The position numbers were made by a program, and so were the translations under genes. From Wolfiporia cocos (Eukaryota > Basidiomycota > Agaricomycetes > Polyporales > Phaeolaceae): a stretch of 64,000 bases of DNA. Under the pieces are notes generated by a model. The model was not told the DNA's origin. It made no database searches and saw only the letters and a program-made list of their open reading frames with translations. Positions 53,166-64,000 of this stretch are shown in pieces. The stretch covers positions 372,001-436,000 of the forward strand of contig JACCLO010000004.1 in the NCBI GenBank assembly GCA_029448655.1. The letters run 5' to 3'. Position 1 is the stretch's first letter, and each line of letters starts with the position of its first letter.

Positions 53166-53510
53166 ATGTCAGTCAACATTGCAGTGCCCAGAAAGAAGTC
53201 AGCAAAGACAAGCTCGTCCATTGACTCACCACTTTCTGTCCCCAAACATCAGCTTGAGCCGCCGTCAATCATACATGGGGGGCTAGGAACACTTTCGGAG
53301 TTCGAAGTGAACACGGTGAGGGCCATGCGGCAAGCATGCGAGATTGAGATTCAAAAATTGCAGGTGCTGTTGGATGAGGCACACAGCTTCCAGGACATTC
53401 TACAGAGTGAGTGTAATGCTCTCATGGCATGGAACGAAGATCTTGTTTGCGAGCTCGAGATGCGTGGGATTCCTGTACCCCAGCCACCTCAATCACAATA
53501 TCCTGTCTAG
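53166..53510 (+). CDS. Coiled-coil protein of unknown function in transposon X
   Basis: 114 aa from MSVNIAVPRKK; an upstream ATG at 53076 is less natural. A Ser/Lys-rich start is followed by a helix (residues 45-100) with heptad-like Leu/Ile spacing (IEIQKLQVLLDEAH, LVCELEMRGIPVPQ). No family recognised. Confidence 0.4.
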   Translation: MSVNIAVPRKKSAKTSSSIDSPLSVPKHQLEPPSIIHGGLGTLSEFEVNTVRAMRQACEIEIQKLQVLLDEAHSFQDILQSECNALMAWNEDLVCELEMRGIPVPQPPQSQYPV

Positions 53511-54519
53511 TACAAAGTCCATAAGCATGTGAATGCGATGATAATGAGCTGTCTTGCCTCATGTTGCTGGTAGTTGACCCTTTTAGAAGCGAAGATGTTC
53601 TGCAGCTCTCAAAATGGTGAGAAACTGTGCGATAACAGAAGGAGTTGGGATAGAGCTCCTTCTGGCGGCTGAGGTAGCGATGGGATGCAGTGTCAATGTC
53701 TCAGTACAACCTTGCCATGCTTCCCACTGACCTTGATGAGTGGTGTTGCACAAGAGTATGTAGGTGGAGCGTGAGCAAGTGGTGGCAAGCAGTCAAGATG
53801 GATGCTTGTGTTACATGTCATGATGGGCTGCCTGGCTGTGTCTGCTCAACGGCCAAGGACTTCCCTAGGATTCGACACAATTGTGGCCTGGACAATCAAG
53901 TCAGTAGTTCAACTGATTGGATGGCAAGACCATATGCTTTCGCAATTAACTCGAAGTTCCAAAGATATGGGACCACTGGTGAGACTTGAGCAGGAAGACA
54001 GCCCGGCAGGATCAAGAAGAGGATGGAGTCAGCATGGCGTTCAACATGAATACATCCAGGAAGCGAAAATTTCTACTTACATTCAGCGAGTTCAAAGCTG
54101 TTGTGAAAAATTCATGAAACAATCACAGAACAGAGACAGTTCATATGGCAGAACGTCCACGACAGCGGCACCAATGTACAGCCAGCAGGAGGCATGGTTA
54201 GAGATGCAATGTCTTTCAATGCGCAAGCATCAACCAATGTCATGCGTACAACTTTGCCACAATCGACTTAAAGTCTCCAAATACTACCAACATGAGATAG
54301 CAGTCAATGGATAATGAATTGCTATCAAAGCAATCGAGTCAACTGGTGCACGATGGAACGTCCTCAACATTGGTACCTTCGACCAATCTGAGTTGATAGC
54401 CGAGGAAAATTCTGGCGAGGTCGATGTGACGTGATGAAGCGGTGCAATTTTGCTGTAACAGCTGAAGGAGCGGACCAGGTTAAAGCAGAAATTTTGCCCA
54501 AAGCTGCTCACATACCTTG
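53511..54519. other. Unassigned interior of transposon X
   Basis: Only short frames without domain character (for example 53802-54314). Introns or a decayed gene are possible. Confidence 0.35.
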
Positions 54520-56855
54520 TCAAGGCCCCAGAGGTACAAGACGGTGAGAGTGCCCTAATCGTACTGCTGTACCACCCTGCAAACCCACTTCCCTTCTCTT
54601 CATTTTGAGCTCAGGAGCTTTCCGCGCATGGACCTCCCGTGCAGCACTTGCTGTAATAACTTCATCCTCATCAAGCACTTGTGGAGGTATGCGGAACTGC
54701 TGTACGTGGACAGCATCTCGCATTTGGGCCGTATTCAAGATTAGATCTGTTGGCCGCTGATGGACAACTGCCGCTTGCGTCTGATTGGTGCGTTGGCGCT
54801 CCTGATAGACATAGCGGAATCCTGATGTATCGCAGGCATTGGCGGCACAGTTATGCTGGGCATTGACTGTACACAGGATGACTGAAACGAGTTCCAATAG
54901 GATCGCATCTGGCATGCATGCCATGTCAGATACTGATCCCTTGATCTGTACGATCTCTTGGAGCAAGAATTTGTGAGTACTCAAGTTGATCCAGTATCCC
55001 ATCAAGCATCTCGAGTGGTGGCGCAATGTTGGACGTTGTTAGAAAGTGAACATTGTACTCTTTCTGAGCTTGCTCTCTTGGCAGACCAGCTGCAGTAAAC
55101 AAGAATGAGTTGTGCTCGTTCCACTTCTTTGACAGATTGCCAGAGGTATCGTCACAATACAACCAGATCCCAAAGGCGACAACCCTGTGACCCTGTGCGA
55201 GAGCACGCCACCGGTTTCCTTGCACCGGATCTGTGAATGTCCATGGTGTTCGGGTGCCGTCAGCATTGATAAGGTCTATAAAGCATATTGTATGTGAGAG
55301 CATTGACGAATTGAAGCACAATGCACCCATACCTAGTATATCGGCGGGGTCGGGTATGCCATACAGCGCAGCATCATGTTGCAGCTCGGGTAGGTTTTTT
55401 AAAAACATCTTGGCCGACACTTCAAAGTCGTCGCATTGAATGACACGCCAGGCTTCCCGTGAGTCCGTAGCGACAACTTGCATCTTCCAGCATTTTGCAT
55501 ACAAGCAGGCAGTGTCGTTTACGATACGTGTAAAGAACCGCACCGGGACACAAACGTCCTGATTAGATAGCATGGCCGGCTCATGAATGAAGTAGTCTTT
55601 CTGCCGTATGCGTGCCATTGGTGTCAATTGATCGTCAGGGATCTCCTCAAGCCATCGCTTCGCTTGACGTGCTTCTGTGAGTGGATACACACCACGATCC
55701 TCTGGTAGGAATGATAGGTGCGGCCGGACCTTCGGATTGGCCATCTCCTGTCATAGAAATTGTATTTTTCCTCGCCATTAGGATGCTTTGATAGAACTCA
55801 CCTGTGATATGATCTGAGAAAGGTTGTTGACCGTATAATTGTGGCCTAGTGCACCCTTGTACGCTATGCTTTGAATCCCACACAGGCGTTGCAATGCCGC
55901 ATTAGCGGACTTCATAGAGCGCACTGTTGGGACGTCTTCGACACCGTTGGCTTTGAGCAGCCAGAGAAACAGGTCCAGCTGGCGTTGTGAGAAGACTGAG
56001 CGTGGTAGATGCATCAATATGTCGAGGGTACATGTCTACATTTCAAGCATATTAAAACACCGGCAATATCTGTATGAATGAAATCACGCACAACTCGATC
56101 TTGCCACGGATACCATTCGTGTGATGTATCCTCACGGTCATGCGTACGCAATCGCTTCCTCACAGACTCGCCATTCTCAGCCTGACTATCGCCTATGTAA
56201 TTATAGTGAGACAGATTAGTAGCATATTATATCGTTTGGACGTACCATAAGCAACCACCTCTATTTCGCTATCAGACCCCTGCTCGTCATCCGACCTCTC
56301 ATCTCCTTCATCTGCAGATGATACACTCTGCGTATCAAGGCTATTCAACAGCACCTGCGCGAGTTCTGATAGTCGATTCTGTGTTGTAGATGGTGCAAGC
56401 TCTGTATTCTCAGCTGCTTCGAATAGTCTCCAGTCGATCGTGGGCATAGCTTCAGCTGGGGATGGGGGACTCTGTTCTGGTTCACAAGAAGTATATTGAA
56501 TCTCGTCGTCGGCAATCAAAGATTGTAGTAGGACACGAAGGCCGCCGTCTATTAGCGTATGATGAACCTGCTCGGATTCCGCTGTGGTAGGCGCCGGAGC
56601 GCTACCTGTCTGCTGACTTTGGGCGGGGACTCTCTGTCGAGCGCACTCAAGAGAATCTTGATGTACTTGAGTATTTTCGTGCTGCTGAATGTGCCAACGC
56701 TGACGAGCAATATGGTCGTTGCATACTCTGCACTTCCATAGCACGCGTCCTTTGAGATCAGTGCCTGCGGCAGCCCAGGCTACTATAATCAGAATCTGTT
56801 GGCTTAGCTTAGCATCCAATTTGAACATACTCTCTAGGTTTGGAGAGGGAGCCAT
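54520..56855 (-). pseudogene. Large zinc-finger protein gene of transposon X, internally deleted
   Basis: Exons on the minus strand: 56246-56855, 56092-56192, 55802-56035, 55333-55747, about 54985-55275, then a C-terminal piece to about 54600. Introns of 54 to 56 nt join in phase. Exon 1 has a Cys2His2-like site, C-x2-C-x13-H-x5-H (CRVCNDH...HENTQVH). Later blocks: LDILMHLPRSVFSQRQLDLF, LPEDRGVYPL, PLEMLDGILDQLE. The following frame jumps to a part (LLELVSVILCTVNAQHNC, LILNTAQMRDAVH) that, in the protein family I recall from Agaricomycetes, lies several hundred residues later. An internal deletion with frameshift near 54985 is therefore inferred. If X is autonomous elsewhere, this is the most likely transposase candidate; that is an inference from size, zinc finger and copy-number memory only. 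Confidence 0.6.
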
Positions 56856-58010
56856 CAGGCAAGTCAGGGAAACGCGACCACAGGTGCGCGAGACTTAGCA
56901 TTGCGTTCGCTGTAATACGTCACATGATCGCGCTGTCAAGCATTTGGGCCCTGGGCTCAAATCCGTTTGGCCCGAGGCTATGTCTGACTTGGGTCAGGTG
57001 TGGGTGGACCATGGGGCTGCACAACACTCAGGATTTTTAAATTTAAACACGGGATATCCGGGGCCAACCCTAGTACATTTCAAACATCGTACTCGATCTG
57101 TTTACATGCGGGTCAGCCCCAGGCCATCTGAACGTCTGGCTGTGTAGGCACAACTAAGCGTTATCATAGGCATCAAGTCAGGTGCCTCCATCTCTATCTT
57201 ATCTACATCAGTTATGATGTCTGGTCCCATTACTGGGGCCAGACCATGACATCATCAGGTAGTAACCATCAATGGTAACTATCATCATCAGATGGTAACC
57301 ATTACAGGTAACCATCAATCATTAGAAGCCTTTATGGCATCACTCCAGGCTAGAAGCATAGCCAATTACATATATCAGTAACTAGAAGTCACTAAAGGAA
57401 CAGCCTCACACTAGAAGCATAGTTACATATGAAATACTTACCAAGCAAGTGCTATTCTTAGGGTAGCACACCATATCACACCATATCACGCCATACTTGC
57501 ATGTTATGAGCATTATGCACAGACCATGCCTTTAGGGCCAGTCATTATGATTATGTACAGAAACATGTATATAAGCTCTCCTCTAAGTGACTAAACGCTT
57601 AGACTTAATAATTGCCACTAGGGTACATCAAACTTCTCTATGGGGGCATTTCCCCTAACTTGTTCTATAACCTCTGGCTTTATGAACTATGCGTACTAGA
57701 CTGGGTCCTCTTCTAGACTCTGGTTTTCAACTATGCGCCTGAAGCTTGAGACGTCAACAAAGACATAGAATTAGTTGTGACATGAAGGCTTAATACAAAT
57801 AGGATATTATTTGCCTTGCACTTGTCCACGGACTATGTGCAGAAGATCTATACTTGCAACTCAAGTATATGGAACGGGTATATGACTCATAACAGGCACT
57901 AGTCATAAAAGGTCAGGTGCCAGTATATGGTCACCTGCCTATGCATCATGGTCATGTACTACCTATCTGCACATGTACCTAAGGCCCTACATGTCCAGTA
58001 AGGGGTGTGA

Positions 58011-58601
58011 TGTTATGATTTTACCAGGTACACTCGAATATCTCTTTCGACACTCCACTGTGTATGAGGACTTAGCGTTCAGCCGCTGCACTGTGTGCCT
58101 TATTTCTAGGGGTCTCCACTCAACCGTAGGCCCTGTTTCATGTATAACAACCCTATGCCCACTCTTCATGTTTGTATTGCATTCTAGCTGATATTCTGTG
58201 TCTAACTACAGTAGTTCTACGTTTCACCTATTGTTGTGCTCAACCGCACCACTTCTCCCTTGTCCCTTATACTGTTAGCATGACGGACTTAATAGTAGCA
58301 GTACCAAGGACATTATGACCCTGATAAATGAATTGTAGTATATAACCTGATGTAAATACCAGTTGAGTTCCTCAGCTCAACCTTGTTGAATTACAAGGAT
58401 CTTATACTTGTTCTCAAGGGCTTAAGCAATTAAGCCTGCAGCCTGTATATCAACGCTCTGACTCTGAGGAGTCCGACAAGTAGTGTGCTACTTGATACGC
58501 TGAGTAACTCGACTTGGTTATTCTGTGCTGAATGGATACTTCATCTGTACCAAATAACTCGACTCATTTATTTGCATTGAACGGATATTTGATCTGTAAC
58601 A
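58011..58601 (+). repeat. C-family LTR (591 bp)
   Basis: TGTTATGATTTTACC...GATCTGTAACA; TSD TGTGA/TGCGA with one mismatch (58006-58010 and 58602-58606). It is preceded by a purine-rich AAGGGGTGTGA, so it might be a 3' LTR, but no element interior is attached. Confidence 0.7.
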
Positions 58602-58653
58602 TGCGAGGGTGGCTACAAGCCTTAAGGACTTTAAGGGGGTGCCCGAATGGCAC

Positions 58654-60528
58654 ACCATACAGTCACTGTACCCTGGAACAGCCAGTCAACCAATGGGTAT
58701 GATGGGCTTGTACACTGGTAGAGCTGATATCGGCCGACGAATCCCTCATTGCCTGCACATCCAGTCAGCCCACCAGATCCTTGTAGCTGGAACATGGGGT
58801 GGGCTGATGGGGGGTCATGGTGCCCATGTTGCTGCAACCCCCAGTTGGCCCACCCAGCAAATGTTCATGTACCTGGAACATGGGGTGGGCCAATGGGGGG
58901 TTGTGGTGCCCATGTTTTCATGAGCCCCAGTTGGCCCACCAACCAAAAATCTACATACCTGGAACATGGGGTGGGCTGATGGGGGGTCGTGGTATCCATG
59001 TTGCTGTGAGCCCCAGTTGGCCCACCAATGTACCTGAAACATGGGGTGGGCCAACAGGGGGTCACAGTGCCTAAGTTGCTGTGAGCCCCAGTCGGCCCAC
59101 CAGCCAAATTTCCATGTACCTGGAACACTGGGTGGGCTGACAGGGGGTTGCAGTGCCTAAGTTGCCATGAGCCCCAGTCAGCCCACCAACCAAGAATCTA
59201 TGTACCTGGAACATGGGGTGGGCTGACAGGGGGTCATGGTGCCCATGTTTCTGTGAGCCCCAGTCAGCCCACCAACCAAAATGCTACATATCTGATGGTA
59301 ACTTCAGTGTGTTATGAAGATTAGCTGTGACATTACATATTGAATGACACATGGTAAGCATTTGTTCGTATAGCACAGAATAAAATAGAAGCATTCCTAG
59401 TCAATACCCTCACAGTAGGGGTCGCAAAATAGGCGCCCATAGCTCGCGGTAAGCTTGCAGTTAGCTCACAAAAACATCAGTAGTGCATGTTAGGGCTTGC
59501 AATGGGCACATGACACACCCCTTTCCACAAGCATAATTATAAGCCAGTTGTCAATTTGGATTGCCATGTTGTGTATGAGATGCCACAAGCCTCACAACAC
59601 TTATTGAAGGCTTAGTGCTAGTTATGGGCCCTTACTGTGACCCTTACCACAAGACATGTACCATCACCATGACCCTTGCCATGACCCTTACCATGACCCT
59701 TACCGCGACCAATGGACGCTTATTCACGACCCTTATCATGAGCATAATTGTAAAATAATTGTCCATTTTGATTTCTATGCTATGTACAAGCCACCCTAGG
59801 CCTTGCAATGAGCTATAGATGCTTATTGAAAGCTTGGTGCACTCTATGTGCCCTTTACTGTGACTATGACTGCAAGATATGCATGCTTACCATGATCCTT
59901 ATTGTGACCCTTACCACAAGCTATGGGACTGTGACCTCCCATCGGCCCACCCCATGTTCCAGGTACATAGATTTTTGGCTGGTAGGCTGACTGGGGCTCA
60001 TGGCAACATGGGCACTGTGACCCCCTGTCAGCCCACCCAGTGTTCCAGGTACGTAGACTTTTGGTTGGTGGGCCAACTGGGGCTCACAAAAACATGGGCA
60101 CCATGACCCCCATCAGCCTGCCCCATGTTCCAGGTACATGAACATTTGCTGGGTGGGCCAACTGGGGGTTGCAGCAACATGGGCACCGTGACCCCCCATC
60201 AGCCCACCCCATGTTCCAGGTATGTAGATTTTTGGTTGGTGGGCCAACTGGGGCTCATGAAAACATGGGCACTGCAACCCCCCATCGGCCCACCCCATGT
60301 TCCAGGTACATGGAAATTTGGCTGGTGGGCCAACTGGGGCTCATGGAAACATGGGCACCATGACCCCCCATCGGCCCACCCCCATGTTCCAGCTACAAGG
60401 ATCTGATGGGCTGACTGGATGTGCAGGCAATGAGGGATTCATTGGCCGATGTCAGCTCTACCGGTGTACAAGCCTATTGTACCCATTGGTTGACTGGCTG
60501 TTCCAGTTATGGTGACTGAATGGGCTCT
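58654..60528. mobile_element. Foldback element with tandem-repeat arms
   Basis: The left arm (58654-59285) has several units of about 75-115 bp starting with the block CTGGAACATGGGGTGGGC; the right arm (59925-60528) has the same units inverted. The outer ends are inverted copies (CAGTCAC..., CCAGTCAACCAATGGGTA). Possible 9-bp TSD: GAATGGCAC at 58645 and GAATGGCCC at 60529, one mismatch. The centre (59290-59920) has no gene. It resembles foldback or MULE-like terminal structures. Confidence 0.65.
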
Positions 60529-60554
60529 GAATGGCCCATATTCTAGGGGAAAAC

Positions 60555-61119
60555 TGTCACAGAACTGTCTATGGACATCCAACAGCCCTCACCTATATGT
60601 TATGCCACTGTGGTGCATGTGGTGAGGCCCATATTATAGGCTACCTCCTTTGTCAGTACCTTAGATACTGTTTAGACCATCTGACCCCTAGATTAGCACT
60701 GTAGGGTAGCATGCACACCAGTGTATGCCACGTGAATGGTCATCCCTAGTTACATGTAGTGTAGCATCATGGTCACTCATAGTTACATGTGCACAGGCCA
60801 TGACTTTAGGGTAGACCCACTCTACTCTCCATACATGTACTTAAGACATAGCAAGATGGGGCTTACTCCCCATCTTTAGGATTCTCAACAATGAGCTAAG
60901 GCTCCTCTCTTACCTCCTCTCTGTGTGCATCTGCCTTGGGTACTCCTGGTCAGCCTTGCTTCATCACTTGCCCTCTAAGTCAACTGCTGGGTTGGGAGGG
61001 GTATATTTGTCCCCATGTCACCATCTCTCAGTTCACCTCTGGTGCAGTCCCCAACCTCATTGTAGATGGCATGGAGTCCCTGCCTATGGCAGTCCCACAG
61101 ACATGGTACATCTGTGTCA
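60555..61119 (+). repeat. TRIM-2-family solo LTR
   Basis: 565 bp, TGTCACAGAACTG...CATCTGTGTCA, TSD AAAAC (60550-60554 and 61120-61124). Promoter block CATGTACTTAAG, then GGATTCTCAACAATG. It sits at the 3' end of the kinase pseudogene, and the reading frame of the last exon now stops within its border. Confidence 0.9.
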
Positions 61120-61949
61120 AAAACCCATATAATTTAGGAAAGAAGGGAGAATGTACTTTCTTGTGACACCATCAACCCCCTCCAGCAGAAGTGTGTTCTT
61201 GATGGCAGGTATAGGGAGCTTTGATTGGTGTGAAGGATATGGGTGCATGAAGAAGTAAGGGTGGTTGAGTGCCTTCAATGATATACACATCAGCAGATAA
61301 CACAGTAGTACAACAACAGGCTCATCTCCTTTGCACTGATGCATTGGCGAGGCTCATAGATGAGACACTTGCTAAGGAGGTTCAACCAATCAGGTGTCAT
61401 GGTCATGAACAGCTCCTGCAGCAGCATGCATGGGAGCTGGCCAACTGGGACATAGTCTGGTAGTTTTGTGCAGCCCTGTGGATAGGGTCAGCAATGTGTT
61501 TGCATAAGACCATTGCGTCTGACTGACCAGCCAGTCCTCCTCTGTTGGGGTTCCAAGTGCACGGAAGATGGTCTTCAGCTGGTCCATGTTGCTCTTGCCC
61601 AGCAGGTATGGCATGCACAGCATGAGCTTGGTGAAGATACAGCCAATGGACCAGATATCGACAGCTGTGCTGTAGTAGCAGCAGCCAAAGAGCAGTTCTG
61701 GAGGGTGGTACCACCTGGGTGAATGCTGTATCAGCAGCACACTTGTTAGATATTAGCATCAACTAACCACGTGATGACTTGATTATATCTGGGGTCTGCA
61801 AAGTCCCAGGCAAGACCAAAATCGGCAATCTTGAGCTGGCCTTCTGATGCAATGAGCAAGTTGTTTGGCTTCAAGTCCTAATGGTCAGGTCAACACTATT
61901 TCAGTGCAGTGTGACATTTATGAATGCACTTGATGCAAGGTAAGGTTTC

Positions 61950-63574
61950 TGTTATGATTATTTTATTTTTCTATGCCCGCAGAACTCACCATTGGGCAAA
62001 TATGAGACAGGGACTTGTTGTGCAACCAACTCCCCTGGCTGCTCGTGACTCTATCAGGCCTAACCCTGATTGTACTAGTATAAAGAGGCCTGTTTCACTA
62101 TTGACAGACACAACTCTGTCACCGTTTCATATTTATCATTCCATGATTAGCAGATGGCATTCAACCGCTACAATCATTCCTATTTATCATTTTAGATATG
62201 TTGCTATATACTTATCAATCGATTCAACCTAGGACGAAGATAGTATTGGTAGCATCTGGGATGGACAGGACTCCAGAAACTCAGCATAGTATATGAACTC
62301 ATATAACTAAGTTGAGGCTCTTCAGCTCCACCTTGTTGTATTAACAAGAGTCTTATACTCATTCTCAAACTTGGGAAACCAAGCTCAGTATATTCTCAAG
62401 CCCAGAAGACTAAGTCCTCGAAGTGCTGTCACAGATTTATTCGTGCATCCCCCATTTTAGCCTTTTAGACCCCTATATGCGGGTACTAGCCTTATAACTG
62501 AAGGCGCTACAGCGTCCCAAAAGTTATCGGATCACGTGACCTACTGAATTGAGGTCACGTGACCTACCAAACTTCTAGATTAGATAGCGGCACTAGGTAC
62601 CAACACAGGCGCCTTGTCAGGTGCCCAAGATCTTATCTGGTTAAGGACTTAGTCGTCAAAGGCTTCCTGAGGCATGACATCATCAAGAGTCCAGATCACT
62701 GACATCATCATGACATCAGGGCCCATACAGGTCCAGTCTATGACATCACAGGCCTATCTTTAGAGGTCTATACTTAGCAGGTCCAATTACAGGGCTGAAA
62801 CCTATCTACATAGTTACCCCTCCCACAGGTATTACATATATCACAGAGGCCAGAGCTATATGATATCATCGTCTAGACCACAGCTCCACTATGACATCAC
62901 ACATGACGCGGTTCTGAGGTCATTACTTACAAACCAATGCTAACTATAGCATTTTACTTACAAACCAGGCTAAAGATAGACAAGGTACCTTATGGCACCA
63001 CTATCACCCATTATGATGCCATTACAGGCAATTATGACACCATCCTATGCGCACAGACCACCTACCATTTAGGGTAGACACTTCTACCAGTAGTACAAGG
63101 TCTCAGACATGTATATAACCAGATGGTCTAGGGTCTAAAACCTTAGACTCAATAATCTAAGCATTCTACTATGAGTGTTGGGAGCGTTTTCCCTTTCCCT
63201 ATTTCCTCTCCACCCTTTACCTCTTTGCCACCTGCTTGCCTTGAATAAGTCGCTTCCTAGTTGGTTTGCGACCTAAGTCTAGTGCGACAAGCTTGAACCT
63301 TAGGGATAAGACGTCACAAGGAGATCCGTGACAAGTGCACACTGACTCCTTGGACTTAGGCAAGTATCCCCCTCAAAAGATACTTGCTTGTGAACCTTTG
63401 ATATATTCTCTAACATGTATTGAATATCGAACGATCCCCTAGAGTCTTTCGACTTAAGGACAGAAGGCCTAATATGAACAGGGTATTATTTGCCTTGCAC
63501 TCATCTGTGGGACTATGTGCAGAAGATCTATACTTGTGACTCAAGTATACAGAATGGGTATATGACCCGTAACA
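61950..63574 (+). repeat. C-family LTR in the kinase pseudogene, interrupted by a solo LTR
   Basis: 61950-62426 and 63339-63574, TGTTATGATT...CCCGTAACA. Imperfect TSD GTTTC/GATTC, so it is old. Confidence 0.8.
62427..63333 (+). repeat. S-family solo LTR
   Basis: 907 bp, TGTCACAGATTTATTCG...GATCCGTGACA, TSD AGTGC (62422-62426 and 63334-63338). Nearly identical, inverted, to 12029-12937, so both are recent. Confidence 0.95.
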
Positions 63575-64000
63575 GATTCAGTGGCAGAATTTGAGGCCAC
63601 AGAAGGTCATAGCCATCCAACTCTTGATATCAGCTGGCAGGAACATGAGCGATTGGTCCTTGATGATGAGTTCAAGATTGGTGCCCAAAATTCCAGTACG
63701 AGGTTCAGATTTGTCTTGGATGAGAAAACATCAAGTAACTGAGCATTTGTCAGCTACATCAGCACACTGACCACTAGATCATGGTATATCTTCTGGTGCT
63801 TGAGCTCATGAAGGGACTTGACTTCAGATATGGCAGACATGTCCAGGTCATCTTTGAACTGGCCAACCTTGATCTTTTTAATAGCGACTTTCCTTCTGGT
63901 TGCAATTTCCCAACCTGATCCCTCTGCTCTGTTGCCACTACCACCAGCATCAGGTGGGGGGTTAATGGCATGTGTGCACCATTTGTCTGCTGCTGTTGTT

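Larger units (their letters stand above)
49734..57144. mobile_element. DNA transposon X (7.4 kb) with intron-rich genes
   Basis: Comparison with the S-family LTR gives the borders: GATTAGATA ... GGCAC is uninterrupted there. The insert starts CACAGGG and ends CTGTG (5-bp inverted termini) and is flanked by TA on both sides. A subterminal 18-mer, CCAAACGCAAATGAGCCC at 49840-49857, recurs inverted at 56953-56970 with three changes. Inside are a minus gene at 50115-51638, a head-to-head plus-strand gene, a coiled-coil ORF, and a large damaged minus gene at 54520-56855. The superfamily is not recognised. Confidence 0.55.
49549..57782 (+). repeat. S-type LTR interrupted by transposon X
   Basis: 49549-49733 and 57147-57782 make an LTR of about 820 bp (TGTCACAGATCTATC...TTGTGACA) with TSD TGAAG (49544-49548 and 57783-57787). 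It is related to the S-family solo LTRs, including the GATTAGATA...GGCAC block that marks where X entered. Confidence 0.75.
48941..57894 (+). repeat. C-family LTR interrupted by an S-type LTR and transposon X
   Basis: 48941-49548 (TGTTACAATTG..., ACAGAACTCACCATCGGGC) continues at 57788-57894 and ends ATAACA. It is diverged from the element C LTR, hence old. No clear TSD. Confidence 0.75.
61120..64000 (-). pseudogene. CDK7/Kin28-type cyclin-dependent kinase, broken
   Basis: Minus-strand exons spell the kinase in order: RRKVAIKKIKVGQFKDDLDM (about 63850, ATP-binding lysine), LLDVFSSKTNLNLVLEF (about 63700), [23 protein letters not shown] (61775-61888, catalytic Asp and DFG), RWYHPPELLFGCCYYSTAVD (about 61700), DQLKTIFRALGTPTEEDW, LPDYVPVGQLP (about 61450) and PSHQSKLPIPA (about 61220). 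In a working gene it would be the TFIIH-associated CDK that phosphorylates the RNA polymerase II tail. Damage: one base lost after VLEF, CHR changed to a stop (TGC CAC TGA), and LTRs inserted at 61950 and 60555. The 5' end is outside the window. A functional copy presumably exists elsewhere. Confidence 0.85.

Noticed and set aside
58609..60515. Frames of 60-100 aa in the foldback arms
   Set aside because: They repeat with the tandem units and read as low-complexity Trp/Gly/Pro strings; by-products of the repeats.

Overview
The window looks like a repeat-dense, gene-poor part of a basidiomycete genome (Agaricomycetes; a Rhizoctonia/Ceratobasidium-like fungus is my guess, not a proof). The grounds are a FunK1-type fungal kinase gene, a CDK7/Kin28-type kinase relic, introns of about 50 nt with GT...AG ends, and many Ty3/gypsy chromoviruses. 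Almost everything else is mobile DNA, and most boundaries can be fixed by 5-bp target-site duplications (TSDs).

Layout. 1-1257: end-truncated FunK1-type gene (minus). 1909-4766: broken gypsy element A (minus). 5040-22132: a noncoding LTR element N, cut into pieces by an N-family LTR (5079-7757, itself carrying TRIM-1 at 5636-7213), by a B-family solo LTR (8527-17100) that carries the gag-only element G (9030-16900), which carries an S-family solo LTR (12029-12937), and by TRIM-2 (17653-19528). 22133-24565: solo and degraded LTRs plus unassigned sequence. 24566-43446: an N-family LTR interrupted by gypsy element C (24640-43107), whose reverse transcriptase is interrupted by the intact-looking gypsy element B (29102-39105). 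43447-48582: gypsy element D, truncated after its protease. 48941-57894: a C-family LTR holding an S-type LTR, holding a 7.4-kb DNA transposon X with intron-rich genes of unrecognised function and a tRNA-derived palindrome. 58011-61119: a C-family LTR, a foldback element made of tandem repeats, and a solo LTR. 61120-64000: a CDK7-like kinase pseudogene cut by nested LTRs.

How the parts work together. B, and probably D and A, are Tf1-like chromoviruses with a C-terminal dUTPase (seen in A and B); C carries its dUTPase between protease and RT. The six elements whose 5' ends survive (B, C, D, G, TRIM-1, TRIM-2) show Tf1-style self-priming: an 11-13 nt primer site just after the 5' LTR is complementary to the predicted mRNA start inside that element's own LTR. 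All seven elements with a preserved 3' end carry a small hairpin just before the polypurine tract; its stem sequence changes between families while staying paired, and its loop is AGGGNC (GAGGCC in C). Noncoding elements (N, G, TRIM-1, TRIM-2) share these signals, so they are probably moved in trans by B/D/A-like elements.

Most striking observations: (1) three copies in element N of a 3-stem RNA-like module with compensatory changes in all stems; (2) the pre-PPT hairpin; (3) a pre-gag accessory ORF shared by B and D; (4) dUTPase at two different positions in gypsy polyproteins; (5) a gag-only element whose other half is a dense array of short hairpins; (6) transposon X with its gene set.
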